A stretch of DNA of 64,000 nucleotides from Metellina segmentata (Eukaryota > Arthropoda > Arachnida > Araneae > Tetragnathidae), in the NCBI GenBank assembly GCA_947359465.1, contig OX375872.1, forward strand, positions 77,791,100-77,855,099, read 5' to 3'. Below the pieces are notes generated by a model. The model was not told the origin of the DNA, ran no database searches, and worked only from the letters and a program-made list of their open reading frames with translations. The translations under genes were made by a program, and so were the position numbers. Positions within the stretch are counted from its first letter, which is position 1. Every line of letters begins with the position of its first letter. This document shows, one piece after another, positions 1-10,965 of the stretch.

Positions 1-212
1 TCCCCACAGAGCTTCGTTTCAGTTTACACACGCATTCGAACAGTACTATCGCACACGTTGCAATTATTTTGTTAATCTTCGTCTGACGTTGGTCTAGGTG
101 TAATTAAGGATATTTTAACTTGGTTAGTGTGATTATAATTCAATGTATCATATGTCAGTGCAAAATTTTGGTACCTACGTTTATTTATCGGCTTATCATA
201 ATAATTGCTGCG

Positions 213-402
213 TATCAAGACTTCAATTAGAAAATAGTGTTTATTAAATAGATGGAAATGGATGGGACTTGGCGACACACGCCGTTCACATGGACACAGC
301 TACATGAGCAAGATCAACAAACATAACAGAACATAGCTGTTGCCAGATACGTTGTATAGATTGGTGTTGCCACACAACAGAATTCAAATAATAATTTTCA
401 TA
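213..402 (-). repeat. 3' LTR of the copia element
   Basis: This 190-bp repeat matches 4,491-4,680 with no difference seen. On the minus strand it is the 3' LTR, preceded by the polypurine tract at 403-410. Confidence 0.95.
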
Positions 403-570
403 CTCCCTCCAATTCTGTTGTCCCTAGGTTTTACACATGATTTCATATATATGAAATTACAGTTTACATTAATAGTAGCTAAATAATATTGTCAGATTAT
501 AACATAAAATAAGCAATAGCATATAGGTGAAAAAGAAATCTGGGTTATTCACAAATGATAAATATAAAGT

Positions 571-3500
571 TCAGTTTGGTCCTTTAATGTTCAAAAGGTC
601 ACGACAGTTCTCAAAGGCCATTTTAGGCAGTGTTTTGGTTAAAATATCTGCCAGTTGCTTCTTTGATTCCACATATTTGACACTTACAGTGTCGTCCTCA
701 AGTTTCTCACGAATGAAATGATGACGAACATCAATGTGTTTGGTCCTTTTGTGATACACTGGGTTTTTGATGAGCTTGATAGCACTTTGATTGTCCACTA
801 GGAGGGGAATTGCATTCTTAATCATTGTGTGCTCACCCAGGTCTTGAAGTAATTGTCGAAGCCACACTATTTCCTTGACGGCAGTTGCCGCTGCAATGTA
901 TTCAGCCTCGGTGGTTGAGGTTGACACGGTTGCCTGTTTCTGGCTGCACCAGGTCACGGGTCCTCTGGAAAGCATGAATACATAACCAGATGTAGATTTT
1001 CTGGTATCAATGTCGTTGGCAAAGTCTGCATCGGAGTATCCTATTGGCTGCAAAGCAGCCTCAGGATCACAAAGATACTCAATACCATATTTCTTGGTAG
1101 CTTTCAGGTATCTGAAGATGCGTTTCACGGCATTCCAGTGGATCTGACCAGGATTTGATTGAAATCTGCTGACCAGGTTCACAGCAAAAGCTATGTCTGG
1201 TCGAGTAGTGCTGGTTAGAAACATCAGTGACCCAATGGCTTGCCGATAGGGGGTCCCTTCTGGAACAGGAATAGATTCTGATGACAGGATAGTACCAGGA
1301 TCAGCAGGTATGCTGTTGGGATGGGCATCTTCCAGGTGAAACCTCTTTAGGAGGCGTTCAATGTATCCTTCTGAGTGGATGAAGATTGAACCGCTGGGGC
1401 TGTGTTGGATCTGTATTCCTACGAAGCACCCGCTGTTGCAAATGGTTGCCTCGAATCTCTTTCCCAGGTCAGAGACTATTTCGTGGAGTATTTCTTCTTC
1501 TTCAGAAAGCAATAATGCATCATCCACATATAGCACTAGAATGACTCTTTTCCCACGAAAATTTCCAGCATAGGCACACGAGTCTGCAGCACTCTGCTGA
1601 AAGCCGAAGCTTGTGAGGAAATCGGAAAAGGTGCGATTCCAGCATCTTGACGCTTGTTTAAGTCCATACAGAGACTTGTTCAGACGACACACTAGGTTAG
1701 CTTCAATATCCAGGCCCAGAGGAGGTTCCATGAAAATCTCCTCCTTTACCTCTCCATAAAGAAAAGCTGTTTTGATATCAATTTGTAAGATGGACCATTT
1801 TCTCTGCACAGCTAGGGCAAGTACTACTCGAATGGTGTCGAATCTTGTTGTGGGTGAGAAAGTCTCTTGAAAGTCGACTCCCTCCACTTGTGCAAATCCC
1901 TTGGCACACAGCCTTGCTTTGAAGCGTTCAATGCTTCCATCAGGGAGTTGTTTGACTCTGAATACCCACTTTGAACCAATGATGTTGGCATTTTCTGGAG
2001 GAGTCACTAGATCCCAGGTGCGGTTTCTGTCAAGGGAATTTAGCTCATCTGTTATTGCAGATTTCCAGAGCTCGGCCTCGGGAGATGTGACTGCTTCTTC
2101 GTAGGTTGAAGGAGTCACAAGGTCAGCAATGTTGACTTCATACCGAGCTGGCTTTCTCAGTAGGTTCCTTGGGCGAAGACCATATTCATCTGTTTCAGGT
2201 GTTGGAATATCAGTTGCCCCTTGACTGTCTGTCACCTCCTGTTCACTCTCAGTAGTGATCTCAACACGAGATGTTGGCGATGGAATGGGTGAATAAGAGA
2301 TGTCTTCATTGAAGGTTACATCTCTGGACACCTTAACAGTCCTTGTGTTGGGATCAAACAGTCTATAGTTTGTGGAGTCTTTCTCGTAACCCACAAAGAT
2401 AATTTTCCTGCTCTTTGGAGCTAGTTTTCTTCGAAGGGCATCAGGAATGTGCATGTAGGCTTCACATCCAAAGACTCGAAGATGATTTAGCTTGAACATC
2501 TTTCCTGTCCATAGTTGGAAAGGAGTGGAGTCTGGTGCTTGAGTAGTAGGGGTCCTGTTGAGGATGTACACAGCAGTGTTCACAGCTTCTGCCCAGAGAT
2601 ACAAGGGCAGGTCTCTGGAGTGCAGCATGGATCTGGCACTCTCTACTATGGTTCGAAGATCCCTCTCAGATCTACCATTTTGCTGAGGGGTGTAGGGTGC
2701 TGTTGTCTCAAATTCAATGCCTTTACTTTTGAGATAGTCACTGAAGTTCAGGTTGGTGTATTCTGTACCGTTATCCACCCTTAGACCCTTTACATCATGT
2801 CCAAATTTGTTGTGACACAGCTGTACAAATTCCTTAAACATTTTTAGAGTATCACTCTTGTGTTTTATAAATCTCACTACTCGGAAACCACTGTAATCAT
2901 CTTTAAAGAGTACAAAGTACCTTGCACCTCCAAGAGATTGTGTTGACATAGGTCCACACACATCACTGTAAATGAGCTCTCCAGGTTTGGTAGCCTTGTG
3001 ATCCCTCTGCTGGAAGGGAAACCTGTGCTGTTTGCCATATTGGCATCCTTCACAGAAAAACTCGTCTTTAGATGAAAAGTCAATCTTTTCAATTACACCC
3101 TTTTTACTTAACTCATAGAGAGATTTGATGTTAAGATGACCAGTCCTTTCGTGCCACAGCTTTAAGCTGTCTTTGGCAGCAGCATGAGCCTCATAGGATC
3201 CAACACATCTGAACAGCATGATGTAGAGGTTGTTGCTAGAGCGTACAGCTGTTCCAACCAACTCGTTGCCCTCATGGATTTTTGCACTATCAAGGGATTT
3301 CGTGATTTCCATTCCTTTGCTGGCGATCACACCCTCAGAAAGAAGATTTCTTTTGAGGTCAGGAACATAGAGGACATTATGAATGGCCCCTTTTTGCCAT
3401 TTTCCAGCAATGAACTTTTCTATATGAATGTTACCCTTGCCCTTGATTGGTAACTCTTGGTTGTTTCCAAGACGAATGCTCTCTTTGGCATCACACTGAG

Positions 3501-4386
3501 TTATGGTTTCAAACATCTTAATGTCATGGCACATGTGGGCAGATGCCCCACTATCAAGAATCCATTGCCCTTCAGAGCTGTCTGGCATTTGGTTCTCCTC
3601 TGCTGTAAAAGCACTGTAACTGGATCTGTTAAATGCACCTTGCCCTCTAGGCTTGGACCTGCACTCACGGGCATAGTGTCCTTTCTTGTGACAGTTGTAA
3701 CAAGTTATTCTTGACTTGTCATTCCCTTTTCTTTGTGCCGGGGGTTCTTGATAAGCAGCAGGTTTACGAGTTCTAGAAGTGATAAGGGCTATGTCAGCTT
3801 CCTCATTCTGCGTTAACGACATCTCCTCATCAATCAATCTTGCTGCGAGGTTGTCCATCGTTTGTCTCTTCTCATCGAGTGATAGCCATGCTTGGCGGAA
3901 GTTTCGGTACTTCGTCGGGAGAGTTCCGAGTATTTTGGCGATGATCATGTTGTCGCCAATTCTTTCCCCACAGTCCAGAATTTGGTTGGCTAGGTTTTCA
4001 ACCCTAGAGATATACTGCATAACACTCTCGTTGGACTCCATTTTTAACTGGTGAAATTTATCAAGCAACAGCATTTTGTTGTAGTCCGACTTCATTTTGT
4101 ACACCGAGTCCAGCTTTGAAAGCATATCGCGAGATGAATCACAGCTTTCGATAAGCGTGATCTGCCGGAAATCCATGGCCGACGAGATGGTGAACATCGC
4201 CACGGCGTCATCTCGTTCCCATTTCTCACGCTCGGCTCCGTCAGTGGCAGGTCGCTCCCTGGTTCCGTTCGCGGTGGAGAAAACTCCTTTTGCTTTCAGC
4301 GCGCATGTGATTTGGAATCTCCATTGTGAGTAGTTCTGTCCATTGAACTTGTTTATGGACGAAACATCTACACCAGCCATTTTCAA
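571..4386 (-). CDS. Copia gag-pol polyprotein, 1271 aa
   Basis: A single uninterrupted frame encodes the whole polyprotein. The N-terminal gag domain (about residues 10-200) is of the UBN2/DUF4219 type. A CCHC zinc knuckle (CYNCHKKGHYAREC) lies at 229-242 and the aspartic protease motif DSGA at 278-281. A GAG-pre-integrase domain follows at about 408-460. The integrase core has a D475, D538, E574 triad. Reverse transcriptase runs from about 790 to 1030 with YVDD at 953-956. RNase H runs from about 1115 to 1240, with candidate acidic residues D1119, E1162 and D1198. The domain order protease-integrase-RT-RNase H is diagnostic of copia rather than gypsy. Length and motifs are normal for the family. 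The start is the first ATG after the 5' LTR and primer-binding site. No premature stop or frameshift is visible. Confidence 0.97.
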   Translation of the reverse strand: MKMAGVDVSSINKFNGQNYSQWRFQITCALKAKGVFSTANGTRERPATDGAEREKWERDDAVAMFTISSAMDFRQITLIESCDSSRDMLSKLDSVYKMKSDYNKMLLLDKFHQLKMESNESVMQYISRVENLANQILDCGERIGDNMIIAKILGTLPTKYRNFRQAWLSLDEKRQTMDNLAARLIDEEMSLTQNEEADIALITSRTRKPAAYQEPPAQRKGNDKSRITCYNCHKKGHYARECRSKPRGQGAFNRSSYSAFTAEENQMPDSSEGQWILDSGASAHMCHDIKMFETITQCDAKESIRLGNNQELPIKGKGNIHIEKFIAGKWQKGAIHNVLYVPDLKRNLLSEGVIASKGMEITKSLDSAKIHEGNELVGTAVRSSNNLYIMLFRCVGSYEAHAAAKDSLKLWHERTGHLNIKSLYELSKKGVIEKIDFSSKDEFFCEGCQYGKQHRFPFQQRDHKATKPGELIYSDVCGPMSTQSLGGARYFVLFKDDYSGFRVVRFIKHKSDTLKMFKEFVQLCHNKFGHDVKGLRVDNGTEYTNLNFSDYLKSKGIEFETTAPYTPQQNGRSERDLRTIVESARSMLHSRDLPLYLWAEAVNTAVYILNRTPTTQAPDSTPFQLWTGKMFKLNHLRVFGCEAYMHIPDALRRKLAPKSRKIIFVGYEKDSTNYRLFDPNTRTVKVSRDVTFNEDISYSPIPSPTSRVEITTESEQEVTDSQGATDIPTPETDEYGLRPRNLLRKPARYEVNIADLVTPSTYEEAVTSPEAELWKSAITDELNSLDRNRTWDLVTPPENANIIGSKWVFRVKQLPDGSIERFKARLCAKGFAQVEGVDFQETFSPTTRFDTIRVVLALAVQRKWSILQIDIKTAFLYGEVKEEIFMEPPLGLDIEANLVCRLNKSLYGLKQASRCWNRTFSDFLTSFGFQQSAADSCAYAGNFRGKRVILVLYVDDALLLSEEEEILHEIVSDLGKRFEATICNSGCFVGIQIQHSPSGSIFIHSEGYIERLLKRFHLEDAHPNSIPADPGTILSSESIPVPEGTPYRQAIGSLMFLTSTTRPDIAFAVNLVSRFQSNPGQIHWNAVKRIFRYLKATKKYGIEYLCDPEAALQPIGYSDADFANDIDTRKSTSGYVFMLSRGPVTWCSQKQATVSTSTTEAEYIAAATAVKEIVWLRQLLQDLGEHTMIKNAIPLLVDNQSAIKLIKNPVYHKRTKHIDVRHHFIREKLEDDTVSVKYVESKKQLADILTKTLPKMAFENCRDLLNIKGPN

Positions 4387-4476
4387 GTTGCCGTTAGGTT
4401 TGAGTTCGCAGATTTTTTTTCAGACAGTGTTTTCTTTTTAGCAACAAATGCTTCCGCTAGTTATTGGCGCGTAGAT

Positions 4477-4490
4477 CTGGGCCCATAACC
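4477..4490 (-). promoter_or_regulatory. tRNA primer-binding site of the copia element
   Basis: On the minus strand the bases right after the 5' LTR read GGTTATGGGCCCAG. Drosophila copia has a very similar site, which pairs with the anticodon-side end of a cleaved initiator tRNA-Met. The match is from family knowledge and was not tested against this genome's tRNAs. Confidence 0.75.
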
Positions 4491-4680
4491 TATCAAGACT
4501 TCAATTAGAAAATAGTGTTTATTAAATAGATGGAAATGGATGGGACTTGGCGACACACGCCGTTCACATGGACACAGCTACATGAGCAAGATCAACAAAC
4601 ATAACAGAACATAGCTGTTGCCAGATACGTTGTATAGATTGGTGTTGCCACACAACAGAATTCAAATAATAATTTTCATA
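4491..4680 (-). repeat. 5' LTR of the copia element
   Basis: This is the second 190-bp LTR copy. In the minus orientation it supplies the promoter and lies directly upstream of the primer-binding site. Confidence 0.95.
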
Positions 4681-4748
4681 CTGCGCCTAGTAATCATCTG
4701 TTTGTAGCACATATACCCAATTAAATATTTACGAAATTTGAAATAAAA

Positions 4749-5025
4749 ACCCGGCCAAGTTCGTGTCTGACCACGCACAGTGTAGGGTTCCGTAGTCAGT
4801 ACAGGCTATACAAAATTCTTACAAAACATCTGAGCCAAAACTCTATGTATTTTAGAAATACAAATTTAATTTTACAGTTCATTTATACGGAATTTCTATA
4901 AACTTTTTACAGACTCAATTACGCGATTAAGTGGGTGGATTATTACTCGTAAACTTGAAAAGCCTACTTATAGCTGATAGCATAAATTCAAGACGAGTTC
5001 AATTTCTGTAGATCAATATTTATAT
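4749..5025. repeat. Probable invertebrate interspersed repeat
   Basis: The segment opens with CCCGGCCAAG, followed shortly by a GGGTTCCGTAG block. This resembles a short repeat consensus common in insect and other invertebrate genomes. No termini or coding sequence could be defined, and the family is uncertain. Confidence 0.35.
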
Positions 5026-5034
5026 GGTAACTAG

Positions 5035-5255
5035 CCACTGCTTGGCCAGCATTGCGTTGCCCGTGACAGTTCTTTTCGTGGGGTCAGGTGAGACCACTGC
5101 TCGCTAACCCCCTTTGATTGCTACGAATTCCCATTTGGTAAACCAACACCACGAGCAACGCCGTGATGGCCTCGTCATTGCCAGATGCGGCCAAATTCGA
5201 ATTGCGAAGAAATCCAATCGACATGACGTCACAATCACACAGGAGGCGGCGTAAT
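5035..5255 (-). repeat. Helitron-like repeat, 3' part
   Basis: Read on the minus strand, this copy contains the block GTTAGCGAGCAGTGGTC, then CCTGACCCCACGAAAAGAA and CTGTCACGGGCAACGC. The same run ends the copies at 48.5-49.0 kb and 61.3 kb. The neighbouring part, with GACGAGGCCAT and a GCAATTCGAATTTGGC-like block, matches 48,840-48,970. Only the 3' part is present here. The Helitron assignment is tentative. Confidence 0.6.
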
Positions 5256-5259
5256 TGGT

Positions 5260-6555
5260 ATTGCACACAGGCGTTCAAACAGTTAGCGGCGGGCCTGGTC
5301 CAGATTCATGTCAAGCTTGGCCTTTTATATTCCGTCGGGAAAAAATAAAACCTTTTTTGACCTTTGATATTAGATCAGATAAGACAAAAAATTTTCAAAT
5401 AATTTTTCTTACCTTTTTGACCGACGGGCTATAAAAGGTCTCGGGTCCAGAAAAAGTTTTCATACCCTTTTATGATTTTGGCTGGTAGCTATACATTGTA
5501 GTTTTCTATAACTACTGTTTTGCCATAAACCCTGTTTCGCGGTTTTACCAGGCATCTGTCTATCCTCAAGGGATTTGCTTTGTGAAAGGCGATTGTTCGC
5601 TATTCAACAGTGTAGTATTCGTTTTTTTCACGATAAAATTTAATATGATTTGAAAATAAGAATCGTTGAAAACATAGCATGACTTTTTTTATTTGATTTT
5701 ATTGCTGTATTTAATAAAAAAAATAGAGCATCTTTTGTGCATCATATAAATAGATTACAATTCCTATGCGCTAAGTTCTTGTGTTTAATTAGCGTAGCAC
5801 AAAGATGTTATTTAGTTATGTTTACACATATTTGAGTATGTATTGAACTAACAATTCATTGAACGCGATTAACACTCTATTAAGGACATACTATTTTATT
5901 TTAAAACAACCAGTTTGTAACTACAGATTACGTAGAGGATTTATTCTTTTAAAAAAATCAGGGTCATCGTAGTTGTTAACCTTTACTCACCATATGCAGA
6001 TCCCTTGTGAAATATAAAAGGACAACTATACTAATTGGAAATAATTAACTACAGTATTGTTTGAAAAGTGCATGAGTACGAGTACTAAGGAACATAACTA
6101 GAGTTTTTATGAAAAACTACAAATTAGAGCAACCAAACCGCAGGAAGAGTTCTTAGACGTGAATGGAAATATTCTACAATTAACTTTAAGTTTAAAGGGG
6201 CTTATCACAATTTCCACAGAATACCTAATGTGGCGTAGTGGAAAGTATTTTAATTAAAACAAATTTGAAGAGAAGAATAGAAATGAAGCACAGGTTGTAT
6301 CTATTATTTCGAAAGTATCGCCAAGACATATTGTGAGGAGTACTAGAGTTTCGAGAGGTTTCCATTGAAGTGTGTGTGTGTGTTGAATTCTTGAGTTATT
6401 GGAGTCTTGTTTAGCGATTCATAGAAAATATAATCGTCAATAATCCATAAATAAAATTTTAAAACAATAAATATCAAAACTATATTTATTTCCTTTGTGG
6501 AGAAGGAAATCCGCGTAGGGCCCCGGATTACGAAGTGGCCCACGAGGTCTTAAAA
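5260..6555. other. Gene-free AT-rich stretch
   Basis: No coding signal was found. A small imperfect inverted repeat pairs 5,321-5,339 with 5,420-5,438 and may be a tiny foldback element. Confidence 0.5.
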
Positions 6556-6559
6556 TGTC

Positions 6560-7070
6560 TATTCATTAGTGTTCGAGGAAAGATGTGACAGCGTCTTTAC
6601 AATGTGCTTCTATAAGTTCAGTGAAAAGAGTTTCTAATATACGAGATGATCAGCAAGAGGGGCAGATGCTGTATTAGCTGTAAAACTTCGTTTCAACCAT
6701 AGATGTAAAAGAGGCTTTAACTGGAAGTTGGATAAAAAACTATAAAAATATATAATTTACAAAAATGCATTGATGGTAGTACTTTTGAAGATGAAGTTGA
6801 CAAGTTTTTAATATTTCTAAAAGGAAAACGAGGAGACCATAAAAAGCACACCAGACATCTATCGAGCCTTCAAAGAAATGTTTTGCACAGTTGCGAATGT
6901 TGAAATATTATTAAAAATTTTTTTAACAGTTCCCTTATTTGATGGGCGTTAGGAGAGAGATCGTTTTTTGTTTTAAAGCTTGTAAAAAATTAATACTATG
7001 GGAAAAGAAAGATTAATTAATGTGCCCATTCTGTAAATAGAGCAAAAAATTTAAAACCGAATTTATATCA
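6560..7070 (+). pseudogene. hAT transposase C-terminal remnant
   Basis: Broken plus-strand frames resemble the end of a hAT transposase. One segment reads TVANVEILLKIFLTVP, matching the start of the C-terminal dimerisation domain. After stops and frame changes, MGKERLI and a following IEQK-type segment match the end of that domain. The conserved SFSSL core is damaged. No TIRs or target duplication were located. Family knowledge supports hAT, but the extent is approximate. Confidence 0.5.
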
Positions 7071-7079
7071 TCACCGAAG

Positions 7080-7165
7080 GGCCGTGATAGCCTGTTTGCT
7101 AGAGGAGCGGATTAGCAATCAAAAGGTTTGGAGTTCGAAACTCGAACCAACCAAAGGCTTCTTCG
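7080..7165 (+). mobile_element. SINE head fragment, second tRNA-like type
   Basis: The sequence starts GGGCCGTGATAGCCTGTTTG and continues with GCGGATTAGCAA and a GAGTTCGAAACTC block resembling a B box. It matches the heads of the SINEs at 8.0, 12.0, 43.1 and 58.9 kb. The SINE body is missing, so the copy is truncated. Confidence 0.55.
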
Positions 7166-7532
7166 GAGGCTTTCCTTTTGGTTTGTGTCTGTTTGGGGAC
7201 ATTCAAATGAGAGAACAGTAAAGTGTGTCATAGTTATCGTGCATTCTCTTGAGAAGAACGTGAGAAAGTGTGATGTGAAAAAAACAAAACACTACACGAA
7301 ATATGGCATTGGGACTATCATTTTTTCCCACGAAGAATTCATAAGAAAGCTAGCTCCATTTTGTTTATGAAATAATAAAATTCATGTGTTTACACTTTGT
7401 GTTTCAACACTCTTCCGAAATATTATGAACATCTCTTCCTAGACCGGGATTCGAACCAAGGACAAAGAAGACGTGCGTGGATAAGGGATTATTCCAATTT
7501 CCGATACAGTTACGCTCCTTCATTACTCGCCG

Positions 7533-7783
7533 ACACTAGATCAGTTCTCATTTACGCACACACACAAAGAATTGTGTAATTTTTCAGACGTTGATTAATA
7601 AGTTTAGTTTTGAGATATTATTCCACATTAGAGTAGTGCTTAGAGATTTTGAACATTTGTTTGAAATGTCATACCCGGTAAGTTTAGTTTGTTTAAAAAA
7701 TACTATAAAACGTCATTAATTGTTGTTTGTGATGCCTCTACCCATTAACTAAAGCAACTTCAAATAATAAAGGCGAGAGAAAC
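7533..7783 (+). repeat. Interspersed direct repeat, copy 1
   Basis: About 250 bp starting ACACTAGATCAGTTCT and ending near GCGAGAGAAAC recurs at 8,494-8,737 with scattered substitutions. No coding potential or terminal structure was seen, so the family is unknown. Confidence 0.75.
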
Positions 7784-8032
7784 TTTACAAACTAACCCTG
7801 TGGTTAGGATGGACATGTTTAAACCATTCATAAATTTCTATGGAAAGGGGACTGAGGGGAGGGGAATTATTAAATTATGAGCCAAGGTTTCTTTTATCAT
7901 ACAGAAAGGCGGCATATTACAGTATAGTCGGGGGGTCTCCTTCTAGTATTGGTTTGTTATTTTTATATTATTAAATTAAAACAATCAAGGCTTTGTAAGC
8001 CGTGGAATATTTTTTTGTAATGTGTGGGGTTG

Positions 8033-8345
8033 GTTGTTGAATTTACCTCGCACTGGAAGCAACAAACACACGGGTTATTGGCGACAGTCCGGGATCCATC
8101 GCAAAGGGAAAGATCCGAGGGCGATACTTGGGTAATTTTGAGCCACGGTCCGATGACGAGGTGAACACCTGAGTTTACCCACTCTCCGAAGTTTTACACC
8201 TAACCAAAATTCGAAAATTTGAGGCCACGACAGTTTTAACGTGCACGAGTCCCAACCTGCACGACGGTCTTTTAGTTAGTTGGAATTCCCAACCCTCCGT
8301 TTGCTAATCCGCGACTCTTATCAAACAAGGTTACCGCGGCCCCTA
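8033..8345 (-). mobile_element. tRNA-derived SINE, second head type
   Basis: On the minus strand the head (GGGGCCGCGGTAACC, then GCGGATTAGCAAAC and GGAGGGTTG) is followed by the shared body with the GACCGTGG and GATCTTTCCC blocks. The tail has the GTTGTGTTGCT-like end in diverged form. It belongs to the same family as the cluster at 18.5-21.4 kb and is an older copy. Confidence 0.7.
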
Positions 8346-8370
8346 CAAGGCGGGCTATGATAAAGAAACT

Positions 8371-8391
8371 GTGTGTGTGTGTGTGTGTGTT
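8371..8391. repeat. GT dinucleotide microsatellite
   Basis: A short run of GT dinucleotides lies between the SINE and the second direct-repeat copy. Confidence 0.9.
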
Positions 8392-8493
8392 TCTAATACT
8401 TTTAAAAACCTTCTCGTAGTCGCATGGTTAGCCGTGTTACACATTTCCAATGAGAAGACAGATAATTTGTTTTGGCATCCCGTGAACTCGACA

Positions 8494-8737
8494 ACACTAG
8501 ATCAGTTCTTGATTACGCAAACTCACAAAGAATTGTGTAATTTTCCCAGACGTTGAGTTATAAATTTAGTTTTGAGATTTTATTCCACATTGAGTTTTGC
8601 TTAAAGATTCTGTACATTTGTTTAAAATCTTACTTCCGGTAAGTTTAGTTTTTTAAAAAATACTATAAAACGTCATTAATTTGCGATGTCTCTACCCCTT
8701 AACTAAAGCAGCTCCAAATAATAAATGCGAGAGAAAC
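8494..8737 (+). repeat. Interspersed direct repeat, copy 2
   Basis: This is the second copy of the repeat at 7,533-7,783, in the same orientation about 960 bp away. A SINE and unrelated DNA lie between them. Confidence 0.75.
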
Positions 8738-8984
8738 AAAACTTAAAAATTATTCCGATTGAACGAAAGTATAGTATGGATAATTGTTGAGACATTTACT
8801 TTTTTCAAATTAAACGTAACGTCAAATTATTTTAACAACAATCATCGAATCGGTCAAGCTCTTGCACATTTTCTCAGACGGTTGTGGGGCAAACACAAAA
8901 AAATCCATTCCATTGTTAGCACGTGCTTTGCATTAGTTTCTCAGAGACATTCGTTTCTACCTTGTGACCGCGATTTCGCAGTTC

Positions 8985-9245
8985 CATGTTGCTACCAATG
9001 GTCACTTACGCTAGTCCTGTATGGGGATTTCCTGCGCTGAAACTCACGTGAAAGAACAGCATCACTCCAAAACATCACCCTTCGAATAGCTACAGACAGC
9101 CCATTATTCTACCGCAATATAAAAATTAGGGAATAACTAAACATGTACGCGAGATCAAAGAGTTTATAATTAAACTCAATACCAATTTCTACGCAAAACT
9201 CTCCAACCATAATATAACGAAGCTATACTCCAAATCCCAGATACG
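8985..9245 (+). pseudogene. Non-LTR retrotransposon (LINE) RT 3'-end fragment
   Basis: Plus-strand frames give MVTYASPVWGFPAL, the conserved RT block usually written TYASPVWG, and then, after a frame change, LQNITLRIATDSPLFYRN. That motif follows in Jockey- and I-like LINE reverse transcriptases. Further residues (LNTNFYAKLSNH) match the extreme C-terminus. The rest of the ORF is absent, as in a 5'-truncated and decayed LINE copy. Confidence 0.7.
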
Positions 9246-10935
9246 ACTACCGCAGAAAAAAAAGTTGTTCAACAAACGAGATCCACTCTAAATAAATCAA
9301 ATTGATGTTTGTTCATTCCTTTTCCTTTTCCTCTCCAAAATTGATTCAGAGTATGCCCTGATTTTTCACGTTCTGCCCCGGGCTCAGTAGCACCGACCGG
9401 ATGTACAATTGGAATCTTTCCCAATGGGGTTTCAGAAGATTTCTCAGAAAAGTGTCTACTTAGGTCAGCCGTCCAGCCTTTTGTCAAGACAGCTGCGGAC
9501 ATCCATCCCCGTAGGCAATAGCTCATTCTTCCTGCACAGAAGTTCCAAATTTCGTGTCCTCTAATGAGACCCCCCCCCCTTATGTGAGGGGTCCGGATCT
9601 TAGGAGAGATAAAGATCCCAATCCCGGCATTCCTGTCTTTGTTAGCTCTAGTTGCATTTGCTGCTTTGCACCGGGATCGTCTAGACTAGATTAGAATTTA
9701 GGTTGGTGGTTAACTGGTTATTATAGTTGCTTGCTCGTTTTCAACTACGTACGATGCGAACTGAAGCGTATGTAACTAACGGTTAGATAAAAACATAAAA
9801 TTGTTATATATACATCAATTTTATACATAATTATACATATGGTTTATACACTGGGTTGTACTGAATAAAAATAATACTGTCAATTTTTAATTTCTAAAAT
9901 GGACAGTTAATTTTTATGACTGTTTTCAATAGTAGTGATCAATTAACAAAATTTTGTATTATAAAACCAGTTACATATAAACAGATGGGGCATTAAATTT
10001 CGTTTTTATTTAATTTTGGCTTATGAATGGACGAGGATTGGATTGGATGTTAGGGCTTTAAGACGCAAGGATCATATTTGTCCAGACAACATCAAATAAA
10101 TGAAAGTACATGTGAATTTTTACAAATGCAGATGAAAGAAATACTCCCGGAGTAAGTTACAGTAATCAAACCAGCATCGCCTACAACTCGTAGTTTACAA
10201 GAACAGTGGGTAAATTACTAAGCCACGGTGGAACTCAAGGCTATGGAAGGGAAAGGAAGTCTATAGGCACAGAACACACAAAAGAGGCACAATAAATCTG
10301 TGTCAGAACTGATGAAATATCAAAACTATATTTGTTCAAATTCAATTCTTATAGGTTCTTCGAATTCAATTTTAAAATAAAAAGTATTTCGATAATTTAA
10401 GAAATTTCTACAGAAATACTATTAATGGATCAAAGTGTTGCATATTTGAAGATATAATGACAGTGATTGGAAATTTTCCTTCCCACTCGCTCAGATTTCA
10501 CTATTTGTTTTTGTATAAAATTATAGTGTTTGGGGGAGTGCTTCTTAGACAAACTAAGATGTTTATTTTGGATTTCATTTCTTCATGGCCATTGTTTAGA
10601 GTGTCCACAGAAAAAGTATTGAAAAATCAAAACAAATCCTTAACGGCAATACTTAAATGTTCGATGCCGTCATATAGTAGTGTTAAAAGTAAACTTCTCC
10701 ATTTGAACAGCTGAAAGAACATCGGATTAGCAATGGAATAAATAGAAATTAAATCGAAATCAGAATATTTAACTTCGAGAGTTATCGAAAATAAGTATCA
10801 ATTCGATTTTTATTTTGAAGTAGTGATGCAGTTAGTTTATTTCTAGTCAAGATACCTATATCTTGACCTTTAGGTAACAGTTAAAGGGTAGCACACGTTG
10901 ATGGATGGTCCCAACGTGGGAAAATTATTAGGGAA
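9246..10935. other. Gene-free stretch
   Basis: A more GC-balanced segment at about 9,300-9,720 could be LINE 3'-UTR, but no motif proves it. The rest is AT-rich with no recognisable gene or repeat. Confidence 0.4.
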
Positions 10936-10941
10936 TCCCAA

Positions 10942-10965
10942 ATATATATATATATATATATATAT
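10942..10965. repeat. TA microsatellite
   Basis: A run of about a dozen AT dinucleotides in otherwise unique AT-rich DNA. Confidence 0.9.

Larger units (their letters stand above)
213..4680 (-). mobile_element. Complete copia (Ty1) LTR retrotransposon
   Basis: Two 190-bp LTRs (213-402 and 4,491-4,680) look identical base for base and enclose one open gag-pol frame. The 5-bp target duplication CTGCG flanks the element at 208-212 and 4,681-4,685. On the minus strand the LTR begins TATGAAAA and ends CTTGATA. A primer-binding site abuts the 5' LTR (4,477-4,490) and a purine tract GGAGGGAG abuts the 3' LTR (403-410). Every part of an autonomous element is present with no visible break, so this is a very young insertion and possibly still mobile. 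Activity itself is inference. Confidence 0.96.
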
